From: Laetiporus sulphureus 93-53
Lineage: Eukaryota > Basidiomycota > Agaricomycetes > Polyporales > Laetiporaceae
Direction: 5' to 3'
Assembly (NCBI RefSeq): GCF_001632365.1
Contig: NW_024468536.1
Coordinates: 1-64,000, forward strand
Length of the DNA stretch: 64,000 bases
A model generated the notes under the pieces. That model ran no database searches and was not told where the DNA came from. It saw nothing but the letters and a program-made list of their open reading frames with translations. Numbering within the stretch: the first letter of the stretch is position 1; the number at the start of each line of letters is the position of its first letter. Below, in pieces: positions 11,322 through 22,967 of this stretch. The translations under genes and the position numbers were made by a program.

Positions 11322-14300
11322 ATGTCGTTCCATCGGCGCAATCCAGCATGCACATCATCTACCAGCCCCACCTCTCATTCTACTGCAGCATCAAAGTGCA
11401 CTTCTTCACAGTCGGAGAGCACTGCACGTTCAGGCAGCAACCAACCCCTCAAGACCAATATACAGTATCTTTAGCCATCTGAGACCCCTTGTGTCCGATG
11501 CCCGTAAGGTCTCAAGAACTGCCACACACCTGGATGCGATGCGGTTATCGCATTGCCCAGTGGAGACACATATACTCAAGTCAATCCATCTAAGGGCCAC
11601 CACATGCAGCACTCAGGGCCCTCACAGCTGCCATCCAGCTTGGCTGCTCGATGATCTGACGATGCATTTGCAGAGGCTCACCAACCAGAGAGCGACTCAC
11701 TCTTTGATGGTGTCCTGATGACCTACCTGCCAGAAGACCTCGAAGTGTGTCATGCAAGGGAAGGGCACAAGAAGGAGGGCAGTGACTACAGTGGGCAACT
11801 GAGACTATACCCTCGTTGCTCCACCCCCATCTGAAGCTCCTATGCAAGTCAGAATCACTTTACAAGGTGCAGCGTCTTTCTCAGGAACCGTGCACTTGTG
11901 GTCAAAAGTATGCTCGAATGCTGCAGATCATCTGCGTGTTTTTTGAACATGAGTCGTTTCACATCTGCTGACAAGTTGAAGATCCTGACTAATGGTTCAC
12001 AAGGCTTGGAGAACATTCAATTCAGTATATGCCAGTGTTCACGTGCCACCCTCCAGCTTCTCTCACGAGGACTGTTCCCGTGCATGCCCCATGCTCCGAC
12101 ACTAGCTGTTGATCTCAACCTTCTCTAGTTCACCCAGGAGCTGTTTCTCTGGCTCCCTCCAAATACGACATCATTCTGCATGACCATGGAGGCATTCCTA
12201 GGCCACATGAAGTATAAGCTCACAATGAGAGTAAGTCTGCGCTTTTTGTTCGCTGTGACTAATTGATTGATAAATTTCTGTGGCAGGACTCACTGCGCCG
12301 GAGATTCAGGAACACCCTTCTCTGGTATTTAAACCTCATTAATGTGACCAACTGGTTGGTCCAGGATACGATTGAAGCAGCATGCTCACACGAGGATCTG
12401 GCTCAGTGCTTGAATGTTGCTAGCCCATCTGATTCTCAAGGTATGCCATGCTCATTTTCACTCAACTGTAAGTAATGATCATTTGTTCAATGTACGCTTG
12501 CACGGCATCCATGTGCTCTGTCCTCCTGAATCACAGAGATGAGTGACTTCGAGGATGACAACAATGCCAGTTCCACAGCTACTGCTGAACAAGCAACATC
12601 GACTGAGTGAATATCTTCAGTCACGCTGCCCTTTATGCTTCGGAGGCTTCATGGCGTCGCACCACAATGGATTGTAAGTATCTTGCTTCATTGGATAATG
12701 CATACATACCTCTAATACACCATGGTCTTAGGCCTGATTATATCACATGCCTGGATGCATGCTTCACCCAAAAGCGATGCAAAGGCAAGGGCGATGGATG
12801 AGACCACCCAAGACCTCATGCGGAGACTGTTTCTGTGCCGGAAGCCAATGTCAAGGCCATGGAAGAATGAGTGGAGAATTTATGGCCATTTTGCAGCGGC
12901 CTGTCTCAAAATGATCATCGGTTGTGCAGTGACGATGCAGAGGACGGCTATGAGGGCAACCTTAAGATACCAGTCTCAGTGCTGGATGGCTGCAACAAGT
13001 CATTCCTGGCTGCTGATGAGAAGCATCATAAAGCGAGCACACAGTTCTTTGCTGACACAGGGCTCATGGCCTTATTGTGTCGACACGATCATGTGCTTTG
13101 GCTGGTCAATATGACATCTGCTGGCAAATGTCAATACTATGCCCTCGCACTCATTTCCTGACTTTTCGAACACATTCTGCCAGATGCAACCATCGGCATC
13201 CTGTATGACATAGCGTGCCAGCTTCATTGCAGCTGCATTAAATGGGGCCTCCTCGATGACCATCTGCTGGATCACACTCAGTTCGTGACCTCAATCTTTC
13301 ACGCATTCAGCCATCAATGGTCCTGCCAAGTCATTTATCACCTTCACAAGTGCATTGACTTTGGTCTGACAGATGGGGAAGGATGTGAGCGATTTTGGAG
13401 CTCCATCCAACCTCTGATTCTGACACTACGTGTTTTCAGGGTGAGTCAGCATCCACAATCTTTGTTGATGGTATGGACTGATTGTTATTAGTATCATCAA
13501 AGATTGTTCATGTTGGATGCACAAGCAAACACCTCGACGAGCAATCTCTCATGCGACTTGGGCATTGGCTCCATCACAAGTTCACTCAGTGTCAAGACAA
13601 GAAGCATGCGATGCAAAAGGATCTTGTGGACTGCCCAATCGATGAGAGTGTGTTACAGACAGAGTGGAAGGCTCAGATCAAGAAAGAGATAAAGCCAGCC
13701 CCTCGTAAGTTATATATTTTTCTACAGATGGTAGCTAACATACAAATGTTGCTCATTTCTAGGTCAGACGAAGAACCATGCAAACCACATCATTGAGGTG
13801 ATCCTGACACTGCAGAGGAGTGTCGATGCATACAAGGCCACCATTCGTGACTTGGAGGGCAAGCTCATGAGGCCCATGAATTCCATCAATGTTGCTGAGC
13901 TCACCTTGCAACTGGAGGAAGCCTGTCATGGAGCTGCTCAAACATCCAACACCATCGTGAGCAAAAAGGCCACGCTGGGCATCAGTGACCACATGAAGCT
14001 CAAGAGGCTTCTTAATGATGAGTTTCTGCATATCGGCATGAATGCGCAAGCTCTGAAGCAGCACATTTGTGATCGCCTGCGACAATGAAAGTTTGAAATT
14101 GAGCGAATTGAATGGTCATATCGGCAGACTGTCAGTGGTAGGTCATCTGTTTCTGTTCTTAATATTCAGCGTCGATCATACTGATATATGTTTAGAGTGA
14201 AAGCTCACTTCACACACGAAAAGTTCAGTGAAGCGGCGTGAACCTGGGATTGTTAAGCTCACAAAGGCCTACAATGCCTTGTGCAAGCAACTCATCAGCC

Positions 14301-15108
14301 TCATCCAGCAAAAGAAATCACCAGCTCACACAGTTGCTCCAGTGCCAATCGAGATGAGTGGGCTCTTTAAGCTTGACATCGATGATGATATTTGGCAGGA
14401 CATAGATCTCGATGATGATGAGACCAGTGCTGAAGTGCCGTGCTGGCTTGGTGATGAGACTGTTCATGCTGGAATTAAGGCAATGCTTGTGCTCGACTGT
14501 TGCATGGAAGAAGAGATGAGCCTATGTGAGGAGCGTTATGCCATGCAAGAGTGGCTGAATGAGGAACGGGAATGCATCCAACACGCACGACACCATGCAG
14601 GTAAGTTGCAGCAATTATTCTGAGATGGTCTATTTGATAACTTATTCCTTAATGCACAGCTGAAGCGACTGACCACAACATGGTCTATCAGCTGGATGCT
14701 CACAAAGCGAACCTTTGCTGACTCTGTGCAACCTGGCAGGCTCAAGTCTACACCATCCCTAGTGATCGTCCGATGCCAGCTTGCTGGGGGTCATTGGAGA
14801 GAGAATTGCTAGATGCAGCAATCTATGAGGCAGTGGGACAGTGGAATGAGGGTGGAGCAGGTGCAGAAACCCTGTCAGTGGCTGATGAAGATGATGATGA
14901 CATGCTTTGTGATTTTGGTGATTTAGGTGGTGATGACCAGGAGGATGAGCTGTTAGATGCACTGGAGTCAGTTGCATTGAGTGATGCCTATCACTCTAAT
15001 GACTTCCTTGACATCATGTCAAGTGCTGTTGGCAATGAAGGCCTTGAAAGTGACCTTCATTTGTCCAATGAGACCTGGTCACCTCGTAAATGGCGATTTG
15101 TAGATTAG
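11322..15108 (+). pseudogene. KDZ transposase (CxC1-like cluster plus RNase H-fold core), decayed
   Basis: This enzyme mobilises KDZ transposons. The N-terminal CxC1-like segment is visible as CPSGLKNC-like residues near 11490, CTCGQKY near 11893, and LLSRGLFPCMPHAPTLAVD (about 12054-12110). LFLWLPPNTTSF and SLRRRFRNTLLWY follow, around an intron near 12233-12285. The core is best seen at 13040-13440: FFADTGLMALLCRHDHVLWL, VNMTSAGKCQYYALAL, ILYDIACQLH, FHAFSHQW and LTDGEGCERFWSS. The C-terminal helical region runs through HQRLFMLDAQAN, RREPGIVKLTKAYNALC and an acidic end at 15106. Introns of 45-60 bp are clear near 13441-13490, 13704-13760 and 14602-14660. In-frame TGA at 14086-14088 (RQ*KFE) and near 14719 (LC*LCATW) replace arginines, and a frameshift lies near 13525. 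Confidence 0.85.
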
Positions 15109-15186
15109 ATATCTGATAGTTTTGAGATATTTTAAATATGACAGCTTTGTGCATTCACATTCAGAAATGTATTGAGTTCAAAGTGT
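15109..15186. other. 3' flank of the KDZ transposase gene
   Basis: A short AT-rich spacer between the transposase stop and the right inverted repeat. No gene. Confidence 0.4.
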
Positions 15187-16190
15187 CCATGGATAGTCCA
15201 CTAAGCTGACCTGGGACTGTCTGAACCCATTCGAGTGGGTTACGGTCTGTCCGTACTCATAATGATTATGACTTGGATAGTCCACTAAGCTGACCTGGGA
15301 CTGTCTGAACCCATCTGAGTGGGTTACGGTCTGTCCATACTCATAACAATTATGATTTGGATAGTCTATTAACCTGACCTGAGGCTGTCTGGATCTATCC
15401 GAGTCTGTCTGAATCTATCCGAGTGAATTATGGTCTGTCCGTAGCTATAAATATTATGATATGGATAGTCCAACAAGCTGACCTGGGACTGTCCAGACCC
15501 ATCCAAGTGGGTTATGGTCTGTCTGTACTCATGAAGATTATAACTTGAATAGTTTTATAATTTGACCTAGAACTGTCCAGACCTATCCAAAGATAGATTG
15601 ATGCACACAGTATCATGAGCAATATTGCAAAATGAGCCATGAAAGTTCACATCCAAGGTAAATGATATTATCTTGCATGGACTTTATCTATTTTATCAGT
15701 TCAAACTGCTAATGCACACTTCAAATGAAGCACAGCATTCAACCGGTAATACCGAGCTACCTAAAATTCTCATCAGCTCATTCCTATCAGTGTACTAATA
15801 TAATGATTATACATTTATATCAGACTAGGTCAGAATGTTTAAAAAAACATTTGGAGAATTTATCAATTTTATGATCCAGGAAAGTTCTCAAATTAAGCCC
15901 CCTGACACCCTATGACAGTGACAAAACCTAGGTAAAACCATCTGATAAGTGTTGTAATGAGTTAGTTTAAGTACCAGAAACACTCCCAAACACGTCAAAA
16001 CACTCCCAGGCTGCACCCAAAAACTTGTCAAAACGCTCCCACAATTTATCTGAATAATACTCTTAATTATGTCCAAAAGCACCCTCAAATGTGACCAGAA
16101 CTGGGTAATACCACTCAAAAGCCTATTAGGTTCAAGTCTGAAGTGATTAAGTTTAGCCTAAGAGGTACCATGAGGGGGGAGCCTGAAGTG
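15187..16190 (-). repeat. Right terminal inverted repeat of the KDZ element
   Basis: This is the inverted complement of the left TIR and is uninterrupted, so it gives the pre-insertion sequence for the mariner target. The inner part (15187-15570) is a tandem array of about 4-5 units of the 78-84-bp repeat seen at 5351-5835. The outer 540 bp is unique. By eye, mismatches between the two TIRs are mostly transitions. Confidence 0.88.
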
Positions 16191-17630
16191 GCTCTCGCTC
16201 TCTGAACCAAGGTTCTTGTCATTCTCCCATTCCTCTGGCAGTGGCACATTACTGATATCTCCCATCTCAACGGCCTGCTCAATCCTTCTGTTAATCCTCT
16301 TGGCTTCTCTGACATCCTCAGGGCATTCAGGATTTCTGGTTGATTTTGTGGAGTTTGCGAGCTACAGTGAGACACATCAGACACCTGATAAACAGCGATA
16401 AGACTAAACCTACCTTGAAATATTTTGCACGCATCTCATGTCATGGTCGATCCATGGCCACAGCATATGCATTGTAGGCAACCTCGACTTTAAACATGAT
16501 CCATTCTGTCCTATAGGTTGATGTCCATTCACAAGGTGCAAGAGCTCCATCACCTCATTGTTCTTGAAGTTGCTAGCATCCCTCGCATGACTGTCACGCT
16601 TCTTCAGCTTTAGCTCTGCATTTGAGAGATCTGACATTGCAAGGTCTATGACTGCGTCACTTACTTGTGCCTTGGATGGCTTGGCCAATGTGAACTTCAC
16701 TCCAATTGTTGCTGCCTTGTTCACACCTTGTACGCACTTTACGCTGCTGCAATTTGCGACACCAGCCTTGCTCGACTTGCGGTGATTCTTCACCATAGGC
16801 ATGTTCTTCTTCTTCTTTTTCTTATCTTGTTTGTTGCCTTTAATGCCTTGTTCTGCTGTAATGCATCTAGAGTTCGTGGCCTCAGTCAATGCTATTTGCT
16901 GTCTGACCTCCTCCTTGTCCATGCTGTCAAATTGCGAGGAGTCTTCCTCTTCAAGGTGTGGTATCATGACACATGAGTGCTCTTGTTGGAATGGCTGATG
17001 GGATGCTGGCACAGACTGAGTGGTTGCTGCATATGCCAGTTCACGCAGGGGGTCAATTGGTGAGGCTGACAATAAATTAGCAGTGGTAACTTGCTGCAGC
17101 TGTGACACCCGAGGATTTGGAGCAATCTGAGGTGATGCAAAAGTGGCCACTGCGTGATGGAGCACTGCATCATCTGGAGAAAACTGTTGCCGAGAATGAT
17201 AGTCAGGAGAATATGGAAAATGTACTGGATATGAGTGGTTGACTGTATGGTTGCTGTGATTGACCTGAGGTAGAAGACCTAGACTTGCCACTGATGGTAG
17301 CAGTGGCTGATGATTGACATGGGAGCTCTGTTCCACAACATGGCCTTGACTTCTTTCCCCAGCATCAGCAAGAGTGTGAGAGAGCTGGGCAATGCCATTG
17401 CCACTGTTACCAGCATACATCCATGGCCTCAATTCTGGTGTTGGAGGATGGTATAGGCTCTGCGATTGTGGCAGGCCGTAGTGATAACTAGACTGTACAT
17501 GATCTATCACCTCTTGATTGAGCGTGTCGACTGGGATCTATCAACTGGTAAGACCCAATTGAACACAAGCCACGATATAAGTACTACTGACCTCATTGAG
17601 GTTGACATGGTTCTGTATGTTGGAGTCCAT
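16191..17630 (-). pseudogene. Myb/SANT-like Harbinger partner gene, 5' part
   Basis: PIF/Harbinger elements encode a Myb/SANT-like protein that binds element DNA and assists the transposase. The ATG at 17628-17630 begins exon 1 (17592-17630, MDSNIQNHVNLNE), followed by a 54-bp intron (17538-17591) and a long exon. The middle is Ser/Gln/His-rich, with a KKKKK basic run near 16810. The SANT-like domain is at about 16380-16600: EVMELLHLVNGHQPIGQNG, then MFKVEVAYNAYAVAMDRP, HEMRAKYFKLANSTKST and NPECPEDVREAKRI. A frame break between QNG and the next helix fits loss of one ATGG copy near 16497. A TGA follows RP where Arg is expected (about 16438). The exon continues at 3108 after the KDZ insertion. 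Confidence 0.8.
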
Positions 17631-17996
17631 GTTGACACTGGGTAGTTGACACGTGCCTGCATGGTGAGGAGCGTGTCATGTCACTGATCACGAGAGTGTG
17701 ACAGGCCTCCAGGGATCAGCAAGCTGCAGTCAGATTGTCATCATCACCAATTGGTTGGTGCACGATGTCAGAAAAAGCATTGAAGCTGTTTGGAAAGCCT
17801 CAGAGACATCTAGAGAGGGGGGTGCCCCCCTCTCCAGATTCGTGCATTTGGAACAAGCATTAGAGTTTCAAAATGTCATGCTGTCATGCCAGCTAAACTG
17901 CGGCAAGCAATCTGGAACAGATGTGTGTTCTAAAGTCATATCTAAACAGCCTACGGATAGTCATCCAATGAGGAACATCTTGAACTATGACATGCA
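17631..17996. other. Spacer between Harbinger remnant and kinase remnant
   Basis: No recognisable gene. An open frame starts at 17698, but the kinase homology begins only at about 17997 in another frame. The right end of the Harbinger element should lie here, but I could not find a terminal repeat. Confidence 0.35.
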
Positions 17997-19140
17997 TTGT
18001 CTTGCATCACTGACCATCATACTGCCAAGGCCGATCCACAACATGAACTCAATATATACAGCTGCATTCCAGCCAGTGACGAGATGCAGAATATGCTGCA
18101 GCTGCACAACAGCTTCTTGCTGCACGACCCGAATGACGTGCACATGGTATTCATGCACGATGTGCTTGGAAACCTCTTTAATGCTGTGAATGCGCCTGGG
18201 GGGCATAAGCATGCTCGCATGCTCTGTCACCAGATCATGTGTGGGCTCGTGGTGCTGCATCAGCATGGGATTGTGCATGAAGGTTTGTGGAGTCACTTCT
18301 TGGGATTAGGCTAACAGCACACTGCTAACGTGACTACCTAGATCTCCACTCAGGGAACATCAGCATTGCCCTGCCCACACTTAATGAACACCCCCCACAG
18401 TCTATTATAGACTACCTTGGTAACCCAGAGTGCACTATCATCCTCCTGACCATGCCTCCAGTGCACTCAGAGGCACTCCCACCATATCTGATGCACACGA
18501 TTTCGATCTTTCACTACCTGATGAGGAAGGATCCCATATTTGCGGACATGCCCCTCTGCATGGTGATTATGGATTTGGGACATCATTGGTACCTATTCAT
18601 TTCAGGACATAGAGGTGGAGTAGTGCTTACAGTGCATAACAGTGATCACAGTCAACGAGGAGATGCACTTATTGTCTACACCGGCTGCAGTATGTGTGCC
18701 GGAGCTCATGTTTGAATATGTTGTCCGGTTGGTCCACCCCTCACCCACGTGAGTGAGCGATATCTGGTCACTTGCATGTATGGTGAGCTAATTGACTCTG
18801 TTACTGTTCTCGAACCACATCCACTGATGTGACATGTTTAGATGTACATATTGGTGTGTGAATTTGTGCCTGTTCCACTTAGCATCCTCAGATGATGTGC
18901 TGTTGGGTGCGATGGCGATGCTGTGCAGGGACATGCCACTGGGATGGCAGAGCTATTGGGAGTTGCACGAATGGCTCGGGAGCTTAGGTGCATTTGTGGT
19001 TGGGGCCTTGCTCGGGGTGTGAGTGCACTGGCTAATTGACTGAAATTGAATGAATATCTCACGTGAGGCTGCTGATGCTGAATGGGCACACCAACTAAAA
19101 AAAGTGCATGAGTGATGCCAGAGAGGCACACACACAATAA
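17997..19140 (+). pseudogene. SRPK-like protein kinase pseudogene, copy 1
   Basis: SRPK-type kinases phosphorylate Ser/Arg-rich splicing proteins, and fungal relatives are greatly expanded in basidiomycetes. Recognisable pieces in order: VFMHDVLGNLFNAVN and HKHARMLCHQIMCGLVVLHQ, then HGIVHE joined across an intron (about 18283-18340) to DLHSGNISIALPTL. The catalytic HRD is therefore read as HED. Next come GNPECTIIL, PPYLMHTISIFHYLM, IMDLGH, CAPELMFEYVV (APE motif) and SDIWSLACM (about 18753-18779). The last exon has DDVLLGAMAMLCRDMP. A TGA at 18750-18752 precedes SDIWS where copy 2 has CGA. The N-lobe with the ATP-binding loop is not recognisable. The last 400 bp are repeated inverted at 22057-22470. 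Confidence 0.72.
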
Positions 19141-21891
19141 GTTCATGCTCACCTCTTCTGCCAGATCATCATTTGAAGTCTGTCGCTGAGGACACAGCTC
19201 CATGTTTTCTCATACTTCTTTATATCATTTGTTTCCTTATATGTCTAGACAGTTACCTTATTGAGCACATTCTCACACGATAGCATCCCTTCCATCAGAG
19301 ACTACACTATGTTGCTGCTGCACAATAATCTGTCACTAGCATTTATATAAGGGCCACCTCCCACCTAATAATGGAGAAATTCCCCCCTTGAAGTCTCTGT
19401 GTGAGCTAAACTATCTCAACTCGAGATCCTGTGACTAGTAGGCTGTGGAACTGTGGACTTTGCATACTTTTGTGTGATTGTGGACAAGTGACTACCGCTT
19501 CCTACTCTGGTGACTCTCCTCTATCAATGACTCTATCAGAACCTCACTAAAGAATCCTAGCTCTGGCAGTTTACTCTTTTACACAGCTACGAATGCAATG
19601 GCTTCAGCGATCATCAATGTGATAATTGATGGCACGGTGGTGACACTGCTCGTGATATACCCCTACAGCATCACAGACACTGACCTCAAGCCTGAGTTGC
19701 TCATCATCAAGGACTGGTTCATTGCATTTAATATTGCATTTAATAGTAATACAAGTGTATGTTATTCAAAATTTTGTGTATTCAGGATACAACCTTGGGC
19801 TCAGACATGCTCTACAGGACATTGATGGAAGGCTCCCAAATTTAACTGAGTCATACCCTGTGGTGACTATATTGGTGACAAAGTGAGTGCAGAACTGCAA
19901 CTAGTTCCCCTACATACTGTACTGACTTGAACCTTAATGCATTGATGGTCGACAGAAGTGACGTTCATGTGTCTCCGACCAGCCCAAATGAGATTCACAC
20001 ATCACAGGCTGCCTCAGTACTGCCAGTGCATGGGCCTCAATTCAAGGCAGAATGACAGCTGTGTGCACATCTATGTGAAGAACAACAAGCTCTCAAGTGG
20101 GTGCTATGACAATTGGCTTCTGAAGAATAAGAGCAACAGCAAGCTCTTCAGTGCAGTCATTTGTGAGTATGTGGTGGAGGCACTCAATAATAATTGTGGG
20201 GTGCTTGGGCAGAGAAACCTGGCTTGAGCGCATGCACATACTGTTATGACAGGTTTTCTAGTTTTGGAGTCTTCTTGGGCATTCACTCAATTTCTCATTT
20301 GCAATGACTTATGTAGCCCTATCGCATTCCTCAACATCTAGTCATGCCCATGACCTTCTTCTGTATCAGTTATCGTTGTTCAACTGTTACGATAATGACA
20401 GTATTTCATTGATGTGTAGTAATAAATGCTGACAGATGATCATGTGATGAACTACTCGCGTACTCAGATTAGCATTCTTGGGTGGTCATGCATGACATCT
20501 TCGGAGCAGTCCGAAGTTCAGACTGCTCACACAAATAGAGTTTTCATCGTCTTCTCTCTTCCTTAGGTGCAGTTGGCATGGCAGTGCTGGTTTCAAATAA
20601 GAGATCAGGACCAGTGGGGTGGATAAGAGGTACATAAACAAGCTGTACAATCTCCTGGAGATGCTCATCCATTTCTTGCCTGGTGCCACTGAACGTGACA
20701 GGACCTCTCGTGATGCTTGCACAGTGTACTCCACAACATGTGTCTGCTATCCGCCAAAGATGAAGATGCCCTTCTTTTCTCGATCAACTCGTCCATGGTC
20801 AGTGTGTGTCTGGAAGAAGGCATACCATGCTTGCAAGCAATGTCCTCGCACACATCAAATGGCAGTCATTGAAGCAAGAAAATAATCAGGATCTCGGAGA
20901 CAATCACATTACCATCATTGAGAAGAGGAGGGTGCGAGCAGTCCACTACACTGGCAAAGGCATACTGCTCGCCATGACCACCACCAGCACTGAAAGTGGT
21001 AGGAAAGCGACAACGTAATTTCCCTGAGAAAAAGGTCACATAGTGACCGGAACCAATGCTGTAGAGACTGTCATTAGGAAAATTGAACACAGACAGAGTA
21101 GGCGGGCATGTCACTTAGCAGCGGTGAGGAGCGCAACTCAAACCATCGACTGTATGTTGCTGGTGACTGACCACAACACCATGGATGCATGCCAACTCTT
21201 GAAGCTTGAAGGACATGAAAAGAAAGGCAGGTTACGAGAAATGAAAAGGGGACAGCGAGGGTGACAGAACACACCTCGTTGTCCCAAACAGATGTGGGCT
21301 TATTCTGTCAAAGCTGACCATGATACTTCATGGCCAAGTGCATCGCAAGCAAGGAATGTGAACCTAACACAATGGGGAATGCCTGCCCATCGAACATTAA
21401 AAAGAAACTATGCATCAGGAGCCACCAGCGACAAACAGAGTGTTGTGAAGAACAAGTACAGTGACCGCACAATAACAGATGTAGTAGCCTCGGTGACCAC
21501 ACCAGCCAAAATGCCAACGAGCATCAAAAATAGCACAAATGTGGTGCACACTAAAGATAGGCAATCAGCAGAGAGATAGGAAATCAAGCACGAGGGAACA
21601 CTCGTGACATTGTCAAAGCGAAAGGCCTGATATCACATCAGATCAGCAGCAAACCCATAAACCATTCAAGATATCACCATCATGAAAAGCGCCAGGCAGT
21701 TTTGAGGAACAAAGAGCTTAGCACAGTGAGCCCAAGTGGTGAGTGAAGCAGTGTGCAAGAAAGCGAAGTCACATATTCACCAAGAGATATTTTCTATGAT
21801 GGCCTATTACATGATGCTCGGGTGGCAGTGTCTCACTTCAGCAAATGAGATAATTTTCAAGGAGAAAAAAAGTCAATAGTCAGCACCAATC
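19141..21891. other. Unassigned segment between the two inverted kinase copies
   Basis: About 2.75 kb. A possible multi-exon plus-strand gene starts at 19598 (MASAIINVIIDGTVV, later HALQDIDGRLPNL and SYPVVTILVTK) and fades by about 20060. On the minus strand, 20500-21600 shows pieces that look once-coding: GHYVTFFSGKLRCRFPTTF, MDEHLQEIVQLVYVPLIHP, and two hydrophobic stretches near 21440-21540. They are in shifting frames. I recognise no family in either. Confidence 0.3.
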
Positions 21892-22480
21892 CTATAGATG
21901 ATACACAGGGAGTGTCTCACGCTGCACGGACGCATCATTTACACGTGCAAACCACAGATGCTGTAGCACGTCCTCCACACTCACTCAATGCTCTGGCTTG
22001 ATCTTGAGCATGAAGTGAAGAAGCATGAAAAATTGCTCAACTTCTGCCTGCGTGTGCATCTCTCCGGCATCTCTCATGCAGTTTGTTTAGTCGGCATGCC
22101 CATCCAGCATCAGCAGCCTTGCACGAGATATCTATTCAATTCCAGTCAATCAGCCAGTGCACCCGCACCCAGAGCAAGGCCCCAATTACAAATGCACCTA
22201 AGCTTCCAAGCCATTCGTGTGACTCTCAATAGCTCTGCCATCCTGGTGACACCTCACTGCACAGTGTTGCCACCGCACCCAGCAGCGCATCATCTGGGAA
22301 TGCGAAGTGGAACAGGCATGATCCAAACACCAATTTGTACATCTAAACATGCTGCATCAGTGAATGTAGTTCAGGAACAGTAACAGTGTCAATCAGCTCA
22401 CTGTACATGCAAGCGACCAAATATCACTTGCTCGCATGGGTGAGGGGTGGACCGACTGGACGACATGTTCAGACATGGAC
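21892..22480 (-). pseudogene. SRPK-like protein kinase pseudogene, copy 2 (inverted)
   Basis: This is an inverted, roughly 80% identical copy (by eye) of the end of copy 1, extending further 3'. Reading minus: HVVQSVHPSP, then RASDIWSLAC, an intron, the DDALLGAVATL-type exon, and then QFFMLLHFMLKIKPEH and VSVEDVLQHLWFA. The last part is the end of a kinase C-lobe (subdomain XI). It stops at 21892-21894. A TGA interrupts between PEH and VSVEDVL where Arg is usual. The codon before ASDIWS is CGA here (22434-22436 on the minus strand) and TGA in copy 1. Nothing of the N-terminal half is present. Confidence 0.68.
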
Positions 22481-22967
22481 AGTGAGTTCTTCAAATTTGT
22501 GACTATTGCTTGCTCCCACATATACGAAATTCATTTAGTGAGCATAGTGCCATCATCTACACCCAGCCAGTGACTGTAGTACCTACTGGATAGCCCGGAC
22601 GCCCTCGAAAGATCATGCATGCTGGTTATCTACATGAAGTCATGTCCTCTGCATGTAACATCTCAGTCTCAAGTCTCGCCCATACACTTGGCATACACAG
22701 ACATACACTGCACCATCACATGAGGTTGCTAGGGATTTGCAAGAACTTCTTGTAGAAAATCGCCGCTGGCCATTGTCCGAGGGCGGCAATGAGTAGCTGA
22801 GTCACGTCGCACGTCGTGGTTACTCTGAGGCAAAACGCTGGAGACCCCGTCTCCCAGCGCTCCCCACTATATAGTACCTGTGTACATATATACAAATACA
22901 CTGGTGGTGGCACTGCCCATTGCCACATGTGTGCCCCTCCAGCCTCAGATTGTGACACTTCTCTGCT
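22481..22967. other. Spacer upstream of the integrase pseudogene
   Basis: About 490 bp with no recognised gene. It may contain the promoter of the integrase-like gene that starts at 22968. A TATATAC sequence lies near 22888. Confidence 0.3.

Larger units (their letters stand above)
3109..16190. mobile_element. KDZ (Kyakuja-Dileera-Zisupton) DNA transposon, about 13.1 kb
   Basis: The element has long terminal inverted repeats: CACTTCAGGCTCC at 3109 and its complement ending GGAGCCTGAAGTG at 16190. The flanks are GCTCTCG on both sides (3102-3108 and 16191-16197), a 7-bp match that may be part of a longer TSD. It carries a KDZ transposase gene (+, 11322-15108) and a divergent multi-exon accessory gene (-, 6161-9600). 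A Tc1/mariner copy has inserted in the left TIR, adding 1.6 kb. Both genes contain stops or frameshifts, so the copy is inactive. KDZ elements are known from basidiomycetes, where some carry TET/JBP genes; I see no TET/JBP gene here. Confidence 0.88.

Noticed and set aside
6161..15108. Possible TET/JBP 5mC-oxidase cargo in the KDZ element
   Set aside because: No double-stranded beta-helix dioxygenase signature was seen; the second gene is an acidic, helical protein of another kind.
20486..21600. Possible seven-transmembrane receptor on the minus strand
   Set aside because: Two hydrophobic stretches exist, but frames shift and no receptor family motif can be read.
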